From Chloroflexota bacterium (GTDB lineage Bacteria; Chloroflexota; UBA6077): a stretch of DNA of 17,956 nt. Numbering within the stretch: position 1 is the first letter of the stretch; each line of letters opens with the position of its first letter. A program made the translations under genes and the position numbers. Positions 6,736 through 13,355 of this stretch are shown in pieces. The stretch covers positions 1-17,956 of the forward strand of contig JAJZRD010000053.1 in the NCBI GenBank assembly GCA_021845945.1, read 5' to 3'. The notes beneath the pieces were generated by a model. That model worked only from the letters and a program-made list of their open reading frames with translations. It made no database searches and was not told the DNA's origin.

Positions 6736-7296
6736 GATGGTAGAACCCTTCCCGATGGATATGGTTGTAGTGTGCCTAAAGCGTTCTATCTGGATGAAAG
6801 AGGAGAAAGGTCTCCGTGCTATTTGGCATGTAGGCTATACTCTAGCATAAACCTAAAAAAGTCGCTAAACAGGTGTAAGATCTGTGCTAAACGCGAGCGG
6901 CGGCTGACGAGGGTTATGAGGTGCTACCGCACCGAGCGGGCGTACTGGAGTGCGCGGAGTAGCCGCCCCGGCTGCAGCAGCCGGTAGCTGTGGCGCTGCC
7001 CTCCAACACCAGCCATCCGTGGGCGTCTATGCCGCCACCGGCCTTCGGACGAACATGGACCCCTTCCTACCGGTGCTGATGGATAGGCTGGCGGCGGCCC
7101 TCTTCGGCGGCGCTACCCTCGCCGCCGTCCTGATGGTGCGGGCCTCCAGGCCCGCCGGCGAGTGGAGACGCGAGATCGCGCGTCTCTGCCCTCTCCACAG
7201 GCTTGACGCCGGGGTTGCCCGATACCATACTCGACGTCATCCTCGAGAAGGTGGGGATCCGGATCGGAACAGGTCTGGCACCGGAGAGAGGTCACC
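6736..7296. other. 561-bp intergenic region with no convincing gene
   Basis: The first 150 bases are AT-rich for this genome and should hold the promoter of the peptidase gene, but no clean minus-strand pair was found. On the plus strand TTGGCA (6823-6828) and CATAAA (6846-6851) are 17 bases apart, with no gene behind them. GCTAAAC occurs twice, near 6864 and 6887. Small hairpins are at 7140-7153 (GGGCCT/AGGCCC) and 7165-7186 (GAGACGCG/CGCGTCTC). An open frame from about 7054 with one hydrophobic stretch lacks a ribosome site and runs into the next gene. Confidence 0.5.
7203..7231 (+). promoter_or_regulatory. Promoter of the DUF2848 gene
   Basis: TTGACG (7203-7208) is followed after 17 bases by CATACT (7226-7231). 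The predicted start is near 7238, with a leader of about 59 bases that contains the ribosome site GAGAGAGG. Confidence 0.5.
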
Positions 7297-7830
7297 ATGG
7301 GTTGGACGCCGAGGCTGGAGTTGATAGAGCAGGGCAGCGGGCGGAGGATCGAGTTCCCCGTGGAGCGGCTGTTCAACGACTGGTACGCGGGGAGGGACCA
7401 GGCGGCCGTCTGGAAGCACGTGGAGGAGCTGGCCGAGATCGGCGTGCCGGCCCCCACCAGGACGCCGACCCTCTACGCACTGGGCAACTACCTGGCCACC
7501 ACCGCCGACTCGATCCAGGTGCAGCACGACAAGACCTCGGGTGAGGTGGAGTACGTGCTGTTCGTCGGGCCGGACGAGAGCTACGTTACGGTGGGGAGCG
7601 ACCATACCGATCGGGAGCTGGAGAGTCGCAGCGTCGAGTGGTCGAAACAGAGCTACCCGGACCTGTTCGGGGCTAAGCCTCACCACGTGGTGCTGATGTC
7701 TGGAACCGTTCCCTCCCTGGGAGGCATCAGCTACGCCGACGGCTACGACCTGGAGCTGCACGATCCGGTGTTGGGCAGGACGATCCGCCACAGCTACCGG
7801 GTGGACGTCTTGCGCCACAAGATCACCTGA
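7297..7830 (+). CDS. DUF2848-family protein, short form
   Basis: This is a conserved protein of unknown function, 177 residues, cytoplasmic (no signal or membrane helix). It matches the DUF2848 pattern as I remember it: GRDQAAVWKHVEELAEIGVP near residue 35, TSGEVEYVLF in the middle, VGSDHTDRELE, then SGTVPSLGGI and a C-terminal YDLELHDPVLGRTIRHSYRV. The family resembles fumarylacetoacetate-hydrolase-type proteins and is usually above 200 residues. Here the stretch between SVEWSKQSYPDLF and the GTxPxxGG motif is only a few residues, so roughly 40-50 residues seem absent with the frame kept. The ATG has GAGAGAGG five bases upstream. It is a single gene, converging on tyrS across a palindromic repeat. 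Confidence 0.75.
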   Translation: MGWTPRLELIEQGSGRRIEFPVERLFNDWYAGRDQAAVWKHVEELAEIGVPAPTRTPTLYALGNYLATTADSIQVQHDKTSGEVEYVLFVGPDESYVTVGSDHTDRELESRSVEWSKQSYPDLFGAKPHHVVLMSGTVPSLGGISYADGYDLELHDPVLGRTIRHSYRVDVLRHKIT

Positions 7831-7930
7831 TGCCTCTCCCTCTGGGAGAGGCCGCCCGAAGGGCGGGTGAGGGCTGATTCGACGCTGGCGGCTGAGCCCT
7901 CACCCTGACCCTCTCCCAGAGGGAGAGGGG
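7831..7930. repeat. Composite palindromic (REP/MITE-like) element between convergent genes
   Basis: Four nested stems fill the gap. CCTCTCCC-TCT-GGGAGAGG is at 7833-7851, CCGCCC-GAA-GGGCGG at 7852-7866, and GTGAGGGCT (7867-7875) pairs with AGCCCTCAC (7895-7903). CCCTCTCCC-AGA-GGGAGAGGG is at 7909-7929. The two outer hairpins are also inverted copies of each other, so the whole 100 bp can fold back. It begins at the stop of the DUF2848 gene and ends 10 bases before the tyrS stop. It probably acts as a two-way transcription barrier, though no T-run follows either side. Confidence 0.75.
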
Positions 7931-7939
7931 AAACCTCGG

Positions 7940-9172
7940 TTACTTCACCACCACCCGGTGGTACTTCTTCTTGCCTGCGCGCAGGAAGAGGGAGCCCTCC
8001 ACAAGGTCGTGGGGGGTGATCGACTGGTCCACGCTGTCGACCCGCTCCCCGTTGACGTAGGCCCCGCCCTGCTGGATCAGCCGCCGGGCCTCGCCTCGCG
8101 AGCCGGCCAGCCCCATCATGGCGAAGAGCTGGGAGGCGGCAATCCCCTCGGCCAGCTCGCCGGCCCCGATCTCGGTGGTCGGCACCCCCTCCATGGAGCC
8201 CGCGCCGCCGCCGAAGAGGGCGCGGGAGGCGGCCTGGGCCTCGCGAGCTGCTTCCTCCCCGTGGGTGATCTTGGTGGCCTCGAAAGCCAGCACCTCCTTG
8301 GCCTTCCGGATCTCGGCCCCCTGCAGCCTTCCCAGCTCTCGCACCTCCTCCATCGGGAGGAAGGTGTAGAGGGCCAGCCACCGCTCCACGTCCGGATCCT
8401 CGCTGTTGATCCAGTACTGGTAGTACTGGTAGGGGGAGACCTTCTCCGGATCGAGCCACACCGATCCCGACTGGGACTTGCCCATCTTGGCGCCCGAGGC
8501 GGTGGTCAGCAGGGGAGTCACCAGCACGTAGGCCTGTCCCCCCTCCACCCGTCGGATCAGGTCCGCTCCGGCGAGGCTGTTGGCCCACTGGTCGCTGCCG
8601 CCCATCTGGAGGATGCAGCTGTACTCCCGGTAGAGGGTGAGGAAGTCGTAGGCCTGGAGCAGGGCGTAGTTGAACTCCAGGAAGCTGAGCCCCGCCTCCG
8701 ACTCCAGCTTGGTCTTGTAGGTCTCCATGGCCAGCATCTGGTTGACGCTGAAGTGGACGCCGAAGTCCCGCAGGAACTCGATGTAGTTCAGCTTGGTCAG
8801 CCACTCGGCGTTGTTCACCATCAGGGCCCGGCCCTCGGAGAAGTCCAGATAGTGCTGGAGCTGGGACTTCTGGCCCCGCATGTTCTCCTCGATCTGCTCG
8901 TAGGTGAGCATCGGCCTTCCAGTGGTTCGGCCGGTCGGATCGCCCACCAGGCCGGTCCCCCCGCCCACGAGGGCGATGGGTCGGTGGCCGTACCGCTGCA
9001 TCCAGGTCATGGCCATGACGCCCAGCAGGTTGCCCACGTGGAGGCTGGAGGCCGTCGGGTCGAATCCTATGTAGAAGGTAATGGGCCTCTCGAGGGCGGC
9101 GCGCAGCCCCTGCTCGTCGGAGACGTCCTTCACGAAGCCGCGCCCCACCAGCACGTCGTACACGTTTGCCAC
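7940..9172 (-). CDS. tyrS: Tyrosyl-tRNA synthetase
   Basis: This class I aminoacyl-tRNA synthetase charges tRNA-Tyr. From GTG 9170-9172 it has 410 residues, the usual bacterial size. The Rossmann catalytic domain shows YIGFDPTASSLHVGN (HIGH-like motif, His45), GGGTGLVGDPTGR, QMGGSDQW and KMGKS (residues 229-233, the KMSKS loop). The C-terminal 65 residues are an S4 RNA-binding domain (LIQQGGAYVNGERV, LRAGKKKYHRVVV). The GTG has GGGAG eight bases upstream. An ATG 15 bases earlier (9185-9187) would add five residues but has no ribosome site and lies only about 13 bases after the predicted transcription start. No T-box was seen. It is convergent with the DUF2848 gene and divergent from the DinB gene. 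Confidence 0.96.
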   Translation of the reverse strand: MANVYDVLVGRGFVKDVSDEQGLRAALERPITFYIGFDPTASSLHVGNLLGVMAMTWMQRYGHRPIALVGGGTGLVGDPTGRTTGRPMLTYEQIEENMRGQKSQLQHYLDFSEGRALMVNNAEWLTKLNYIEFLRDFGVHFSVNQMLAMETYKTKLESEAGLSFLEFNYALLQAYDFLTLYREYSCILQMGGSDQWANSLAGADLIRRVEGGQAYVLVTPLLTTASGAKMGKSQSGSVWLDPEKVSPYQYYQYWINSEDPDVERWLALYTFLPMEEVRELGRLQGAEIRKAKEVLAFEATKITHGEEAAREAQAASRALFGGGAGSMEGVPTTEIGAGELAEGIAASQLFAMMGLAGSRGEARRLIQQGGAYVNGERVDSVDQSITPHDLVEGSLFLRAGKKKYHRVVVK

Positions 9173-9206
9173 GGTGCGAACTCCCATAGCTTGCTGTGTG
9201 GTGCAG

Positions 9207-9212
9207 ATTATA
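9207..9212 (-). promoter_or_regulatory. -10 element of the tyrS promoter
   Basis: A perfect TATAAT is read on the minus strand, predicting a start near 9200. No strong -35 is seen. A GACGCCG/CGGCGTC hairpin at 9241-9258 lies between this and the divergent DinB promoter. Confidence 0.5.
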
Positions 9213-9267
9213 CGCGATTCCGGTCGCTGGCATCCCTCGAGACGCCGAAGCCGGCGTCTTCAGCTAC

Positions 9268-9296
9268 TCGACAGTAGCGGTGCGGAGGCATAGACT
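9268..9296 (+). promoter_or_regulatory. Promoter of the DinB-like gene
   Basis: TCGACA (9268-9273) is followed after 17 bases by TAGACT (9291-9296), giving a predicted start near 9303 and a 25-base leader that carries the GGAGGAGGAGG ribosome site. It diverges from the tyrS promoter about 60 bases away. Confidence 0.5.
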
Positions 9297-9327
9297 GGAT
9301 GCCACCATCCCACAGGGAGGAGGAGGA

Positions 9328-9801
9328 ATGGGAAAGGGAAACGCGGGATTGCTGAGTGAGATGCTGGCGGCCAGGGGAGAGCTGCTGAAGTCGCTCGAGG
9401 GGCTTCGGGAGGAGACGGCTTGGATGCGGCCCGAGCCCGCCGAATGGTCGACCGTCGAAGTGCTCCAGCATGTGGCCGACGTGGATAGCCTGCAGCTGCG
9501 TCGCTTCGACGAGGTCCAGCAGGGCAAAGCCGACCTGTCGAAGTACGATGCTGCGGAATGGGAGGGGGACAGGACCGCGGCGGAGCGAAATGGCCTGTCC
9601 GGAATCTATCTGCGCCTCTGCGCTGTCCGGTTGGGGGCGCTGCAAGCCGTCTCGAAGCTGACCGAGGCCGATCTGGTGAAGACGGGCCGCCACGCCCGGT
9701 ACGGTCCGATGACCGGCCGCCAGCTGGTCGAGCTGCTGATCCGCCACGATCGGGATCACGCTCAGCAGATCGCCAAGACCAGGGGTGCGGTCGAGGCCTA
9801 G
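9328..9801 (+). CDS. DinB-like four-helix metalloprotein
   Basis: This small cytoplasmic protein of 157 residues belongs to the DinB/YfiT-like superfamily. The three-histidine metal site is visible: His48 in EVLQHVADVD on helix 2, and His140 and His144 in LLIRHDRDHAQQI near the end. Trp40 in EPAEWSTVEVL before the first histidine is also typical of the family. Members include thiol-dependent S-transferases and many proteins of unknown role, so no reaction is assigned. The ATG at 9328 follows a very strong ribosome site, GGAGGAGGAGG. It is a single gene, 67 bases before the next gene on the same strand, and no terminator was seen between them, so read-through is possible. Confidence 0.85.
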   Translation: MGKGNAGLLSEMLAARGELLKSLEGLREETAWMRPEPAEWSTVEVLQHVADVDSLQLRRFDEVQQGKADLSKYDAAEWEGDRTAAERNGLSGIYLRLCAVRLGALQAVSKLTEADLVKTGRHARYGPMTGRQLVELLIRHDRDHAQQIAKTRGAVEA

Positions 9802-9868
9802 GAAGGTCCAATTCCACCCATCGATCTTCAGTCCGTGTCCCCTGGTGGGCTAGATAAGGAGAGAGACT

Positions 9869-10708
9869 GTGAAGGCTGCGTTTACGCTTACTCCGGCAGA
9901 ATCCAAGCGATTGATCGCCAAGGCAGTGGTTCGGATGCCCGAGGTCAGAGCTGCCCTGGAGAAGGCCTACGTCATCCTGGGGGGCGGAACCACGAACGCC
10001 TTCGTCGCCCAGGAGCTGTTCGGTCGCGACTTCGAGCCGGGTCGCTTCACCGCCGGGATCAACAGCGCCGGAATACTGTGCACCACCGCTGCTCCCGACA
10101 GGATCCCCTTCCCTCTCATCCTGCACAAGGGTGAGTTGGTCCAGAAGACCGTCCGCGAGGCCTTCGACGACTTTCACCGGGAGACGGTGGTGATCAAGGG
10201 GGCCAATGCCGTCGACCCCGAGGGGAACGTCGGCATCATCACCTCCGGCTTCGACGGCGGCACCGTGGCGGCTACCATCGGGACCATTACCTCCCAGGGG
10301 CTGAACTACATCGTGCCCGTGGGCCTCGAGAAGATGGTGGCCTCCGTGAAGGACGGTGCCCTATACGCGGGTGCCAAGACCCTCGACTACAGCCTGGGCG
10401 CCGACTTCGGCATGTACCACCTGGTAAGGGCCAACGTGGTCACCGAGATCCAGGCCCTCAAGATCCTCTTCGACCTGGAAGCCAAGCACGTGGCCTCGGG
10501 TGGCATCGGAGGCTCCGAGGGGTCGGTGGTGCTGGTGGCCTGGGGCGACGAGCCGAACGTGAAGAGGGCCATCGACCTGATCGAGGGGATCAAGGGTGAG
10601 AAGCCGGTGGCCAGCCTGAAGGGCAACTGCGAGACCTGCCGCTACTCCTGCCGCTTCAAGGGCGTGAAGGAGGCGGAGCTGCCCGCGTGGCTCCAGGCCG
10701 GTAGGTAG
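9869..10708 (+). CDS. Conserved protein of unknown function, possible ISOCOT-fold, Cys-rich C-terminus
   Basis: I do not recognise a named family for this 279-residue soluble protein. Its N-terminal part has AYVILGGGTTNAFVAQELFG, which resembles the phosphate-binding GGTT loop of NagB/RpiA/DeoR-type (ISOCOT-fold) proteins. Further on are VVIKGANAVDPEGNVGI, reminiscent of CoA-transferase-type text, a Gly/Thr-rich segment GFDGGTVAATIGTITSQG, and IVPVGLEKMV. The C-terminus carries CETCRYSC (Cys254, Cys257, Cys261), a possible metal or cluster site or redox thiols. The start is GTG 9869-9871 with AAGGAGAG five bases upstream; the gene ends in a clear terminator. A sugar-phosphate or CoA-related role is only a guess. 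Confidence 0.8.
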   Translation: MKAAFTLTPAESKRLIAKAVVRMPEVRAALEKAYVILGGGTTNAFVAQELFGRDFEPGRFTAGINSAGILCTTAAPDRIPFPLILHKGELVQKTVREAFDDFHRETVVIKGANAVDPEGNVGIITSGFDGGTVAATIGTITSQGLNYIVPVGLEKMVASVKDGALYAGAKTLDYSLGADFGMYHLVRANVVTEIQALKILFDLEAKHVASGGIGGSEGSVVLVAWGDEPNVKRAIDLIEGIKGEKPVASLKGNCETCRYSCRFKGVKEAELPAWLQAGR

Positions 10709-10745
10709 GCGGCTGCGACACGCGAAAGACAAAGAGGACGGGCAG

Positions 10746-10770
10746 GGGGCGGCCGCAAGGCCGCCCCTTT
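10746..10770 (+). terminator. Rho-independent terminator after the unknown-function gene
   Basis: GGGGCGGCC (10746-10754) pairs perfectly with GGCCGCCCC (10759-10767) around a GCAA tetraloop and is followed by TTT. It lies 37 bases past the stop. The T-run is short, but the stem is very stable. Confidence 0.75.
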
Positions 10771-10807
10771 GGGAGTTGCCCATGCGCCTGGTGGGTATCA
10801 GTGTGAA

Positions 10808-10861
10808 GTGGTATTCTGTAACCCATTTGGATTATAATCCAAATGGGTTACAGAATACCAC
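10808..10861. repeat. Perfect 54-bp palindrome with a central TATAAT on both strands
   Basis: The 27 bases 10808-10834 are the exact reverse complement of 10835-10861, with no spacer. The arm begins GTGGTATTCTGTAACCCA and the centre reads GGATTATAATCC. Because of the symmetry a TATAAT appears on each strand (10833-10838 plus, 10831-10836 minus). No -35 hexamer is obvious. It ends three bases before the start codon of the ATPase-nuclease gene and lies 40 bases past the previous terminator. It is far more AT-rich than its surroundings. It could be an operator/promoter, two abutted transposon ends, or a recognition site of the neighbouring protein. Confidence 0.9.
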
Positions 10862-10864
10862 AGG

Positions 10865-12592
10865 ATGCGCAGAAGGGTGGTGACCAGCATGTCTGCCGCA
10901 ACCACTATCTTCGTGAATCGACGGGCACAGCTTGCACTTTTCGACGAGTTGCTGGCAGCTCTGGAGCAGGGCGACCAACGCCACCTTGCTCTCCTCGGCC
11001 TGAGGCGCATAGGCAAGACTATGCTCCTGGACGAAGTGCGAGTGCGCCACCCAGGGAAATGCATGCCCAAGCTCCCTTTGGATGTGGTTGTCTCCACGCC
11101 AGAGGACTTTGCACTGGAAATGATGGCCACCGTATTGGAGGCCGCGTGCTACTCGCAGGGGATCAAGAGAAAGGTGACAACGCAGGAAACATCGATCACC
11201 GCAGCAGCTGCCTTGCTGGGTGAGGCGGTTGTGCCGAGCGTAGAGGAGATCGTCGACCTCTTAGGCCGCGCCAGCTACGGTCGGCTGATCCCCAAGACTC
11301 TTCTTTTCCCGTGGGCTGTCTCCGAGGCTCTTGATCTACCCATGCTGGTGATCCTGGACGAGTTCCAGAGTATCCGGAAGATCCAGAACTTCAAGAACAC
11401 CGACAACCTGTGGGCGGCTCTGCGAGAGGCGCTGGACCGACGGGGGCGAGTGGCCTTCGTCATCGCTGGGTCAGTTGTAACGCTGATGCGCCAAATCCTC
11501 CACGAAGGAAACGATCCCCTGTTCACCCGTTTCAGGGAAGTGGAACTGCCGCCCTTTGAGGAGCCTGACACTCACGAGCTCGCTGCCGGTTTATGGGAGC
11601 GAGGCGGAATGACTTGGACCCAGAATGCAGTCCAACGGCTCCATGCCCTGTCGCAGGGCTTTCCCTTCTACGCACACACGCTAGCTCTGGCTGCTGCGGA
11701 TCAGGCTAGACCCGCGACCTCCGCCGTGGATGGAGATCACGTCGATGCGGCCTTTCAGACGGAGATGCTGGATCCCAACCGCACGCTTTCGATCTACTGT
11801 CAGTATCTTTACCAGCAGGCTATCGGCGACGTCCGGGGTGAGAACATCCCAGACGCCATACTCAGACACCTCGCGGCAGCAGAAGGAAGTACCAGGACCG
11901 ACATGGCACGAGCGGTCAGGCGAAGCGAGGGACGGGCGCAGGTAAACCGGGTCATAGATGAGTTGGTACGGATTGATGTCTTGGCCAGTAGAGACGGCCG
12001 ATTATGGTTCGTGGATCCTGTGCTGCCGATCTGGACCGCCTTGGAGCGGGAGCGGCGGGATCCCGCTGCGGTTCTGCACAACCCTCAGGCAAGGGCCAAG
12101 GTGATCCATTCGTACGAAGAGCGGCTCCAGGGCCTGCAGGAAGCCATGGGCAAGATGTTTGAGAAGAGGGTGCACAACGTCCTGCGGCAGTTTCGAGGCC
12201 AAGTGGTTTCGGGCAAGCTGTTTGGAGCCGCGGACCGGCGAACGCTGCCGGTGATTGGCGAAGTACACAACGTTGAGTTGCCCGATCCGGAGGGTAAGTC
12301 TTCAGGCGAACCTGGGAGCGTCGAGATTGACGCCATTGCCCCCGGTAGTGAAACTTGGGCGGTGGAGTGCAAGCATAGAGCGGGGGGTGCCACGGTCGCC
12401 CAGGTGGCAAAGTTCCTGCGGGCGTGCGAGTTCTATGAGGAGAAGACATCTCAGAGAATCGACCGTCGGTGGTACATCTCACAAACAGGGTTTAGATCGG
12501 AGGCTCGGGAGAAGTGCCTGACGGAGGGGATTTACTTCTCCACTATTCGAGATCTCCAGCGGCTCGAAAGAGCAGTGGCACACCGCGACTGA
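10865..12592 (+). CDS. Archaeal-type ATPase (ATPase_2) fused to a PD-(D/E)XK nuclease-like domain
   Basis: This is a 575-residue protein with three parts. Residues about 15-290 are a STAND/AAA-like ATPase: Walker A GLRRIGKT (45-52), Walker B LVILDEFQ (161-168), sensor-1 strand VAFVIAGSVVTLM, and DPLFTRFREVELPPF, typical of the ATPase_2 family. Residues about 320-400 are a winged helix ending in LWFVDPVLPIWTALER, as in DUF234-type proteins. Residues about 420-560 look like a restriction-endonuclease fold, with FEKRV upstream and EIDAI...WAVECKHR, giving Asp489, Glu501 and Lys503. The family's role is unsettled; relatives are common in archaea and thermophiles. The gene is less GC-rich than its neighbours (30, 35 and 39 GC in three 60-base lines counted). 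The ATG at 10865 lacks a ribosome site; the ATG at 10889 is the alternative. Confidence 0.88.
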   Translation: MRRRVVTSMSAATTIFVNRRAQLALFDELLAALEQGDQRHLALLGLRRIGKTMLLDEVRVRHPGKCMPKLPLDVVVSTPEDFALEMMATVLEAACYSQGIKRKVTTQETSITAAAALLGEAVVPSVEEIVDLLGRASYGRLIPKTLLFPWAVSEALDLPMLVILDEFQSIRKIQNFKNTDNLWAALREALDRRGRVAFVIAGSVVTLMRQILHEGNDPLFTRFREVELPPFEEPDTHELAAGLWERGGMTWTQNAVQRLHALSQGFPFYAHTLALAAADQARPATSAVDGDHVDAAFQTEMLDPNRTLSIYCQYLYQQAIGDVRGENIPDAILRHLAAAEGSTRTDMARAVRRSEGRAQVNRVIDELVRIDVLASRDGRLWFVDPVLPIWTALERERRDPAAVLHNPQARAKVIHSYEERLQGLQEAMGKMFEKRVHNVLRQFRGQVVSGKLFGAADRRTLPVIGEVHNVELPDPEGKSSGEPGSVEIDAIAPGSETWAVECKHRAGGATVAQVAKFLRACEFYEEKTSQRIDRRWYISQTGFRSEAREKCLTEGIYFSTIRDLQRLERAVAHRD

Positions 12593-12715
12593 TCGACGAG
12601 CCCGTCTTTGGCCAAAGCCTGTGGGGTCCACGGCTCCAAGGCCGTAGATGGGTTGGCACGGAGTGTCGAAAGCGGGTCAGCATGGTGAACGCCGTTATTT
12701 GCAGGGAGGTGGAGC

Positions 12716-13303
12716 GTGGCTGGGAAGAGCGCATTGGTGGTGGTGGACCTGCAGAACGATTTCCTGCCGGGCGGCGCCCTGGGAGTGTTTGAGGGAGATC
12801 AGGTCATACCGGTGCTGAATCGGTATATCCAGCTGGCTCTTGCGGCCGGCCTGCCGATCTACGCATCGCGGGACTGGCATCCCAAGGTCACCAAGCACTT
12901 CAAGGAGTATGGGGGGATCTGGCCGCCCCATTGCATTCAGGGAACCAGGAGCGCCGAGTTCCATCCCGATCTGCGGCTGTCGAAGGATGCGATCGTCGTG
13001 TCGAAGGGTGCGGACCCCGAGCGGGACGCCTACTCGGCCTTCGACGCCCTGGAGTCCGACGGCACTCCATTGGCCGAGTCACTCCGGCGTCGGGGGGTCG
13101 AGCGGATATATGTGGGCGGCCTGACCACCGACTACTGTGTGAAGTGGACGGCCATCGAAGCGCCCAGGCAGGGGTTCTCGATGACCGTCCTGGTGGATGC
13201 GAGCCTGGGAGTCAACCTCCAGCCTCACGATGCCGAGAGGGCCATCGCGGAGATGGTCAGACAGGGCGCCGATATGACCACCGTCGAGCGGCTTCGGCTG
13301 TGA
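12716..13303 (+). CDS. pncA: Nicotinamidase (isochorismatase-fold amidohydrolase)
   Basis: This enzyme converts nicotinamide to nicotinate and ammonia in NAD salvage. It has 195 residues, the usual PncA size. The catalytic triad is visible: Asp11 (VVVDLQNDF), Lys97 (IVVSKGAD) and Cys141 (GLTTDYCVKWTA). The metal ligands are also present: Asp53 and His55 in SRDWHP, and His72 in WPPHCIQGT. WPPHC and the spacing of the metal site separate it from plain isochorismatases. The start is GTG 12716-12718, following GGGAGGTGGAGC. The 123-base gap before it holds only a small palindrome, CTTTGGCCAAAG, at 12606-12617. It converges on the eIF-2B-like gene across a hairpin repeat. Confidence 0.93.
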   Translation: MAGKSALVVVDLQNDFLPGGALGVFEGDQVIPVLNRYIQLALAAGLPIYASRDWHPKVTKHFKEYGGIWPPHCIQGTRSAEFHPDLRLSKDAIVVSKGADPERDAYSAFDALESDGTPLAESLRRRGVERIYVGGLTTDYCVKWTAIEAPRQGFSMTVLVDASLGVNLQPHDAERAIAEMVRQGADMTTVERLRL

Positions 13304-13312
13304 GGTCAGCAA

Positions 13313-13355
13313 GGGCGAAGCATTTCGCGCCAGGCGCGAAATGCTTCGCCCCCTA
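13313..13355. repeat. Hairpin repeat, copy 1 (GTAGGGG-CGA type)
   Basis: An 18-bp perfect stem (13313-13330 with 13334-13351) with a three-base loop lies between convergent pncA and the eIF-2B-like gene. Read on the minus strand it starts GTAGGGGGCGA, and its TAG is the stop codon of the eIF-2B-like gene. It shares that start with the repeat after serA. It probably also ends transcription from one or both sides, although no T-run follows. Confidence 0.75.

Noticed and set aside
7054..7324. Small open frame with one hydrophobic stretch (LAAALFGGATLAAVLMV)
   Set aside because: No ribosome site, composition of random GC-rich DNA in its second half, and it overlaps the start and promoter of the DUF2848 gene.
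9241..9258. GACGCCG/CGGCGTC hairpin as a terminator
   Set aside because: It sits between two divergent promoters with no gene ending there and no T-run.
10808..10861. CRISPR repeat or ordinary Rho-independent terminator
   Set aside because: Only a single copy is present with no spacers, no T-run follows, and a complete terminator already lies at 10746-10770.
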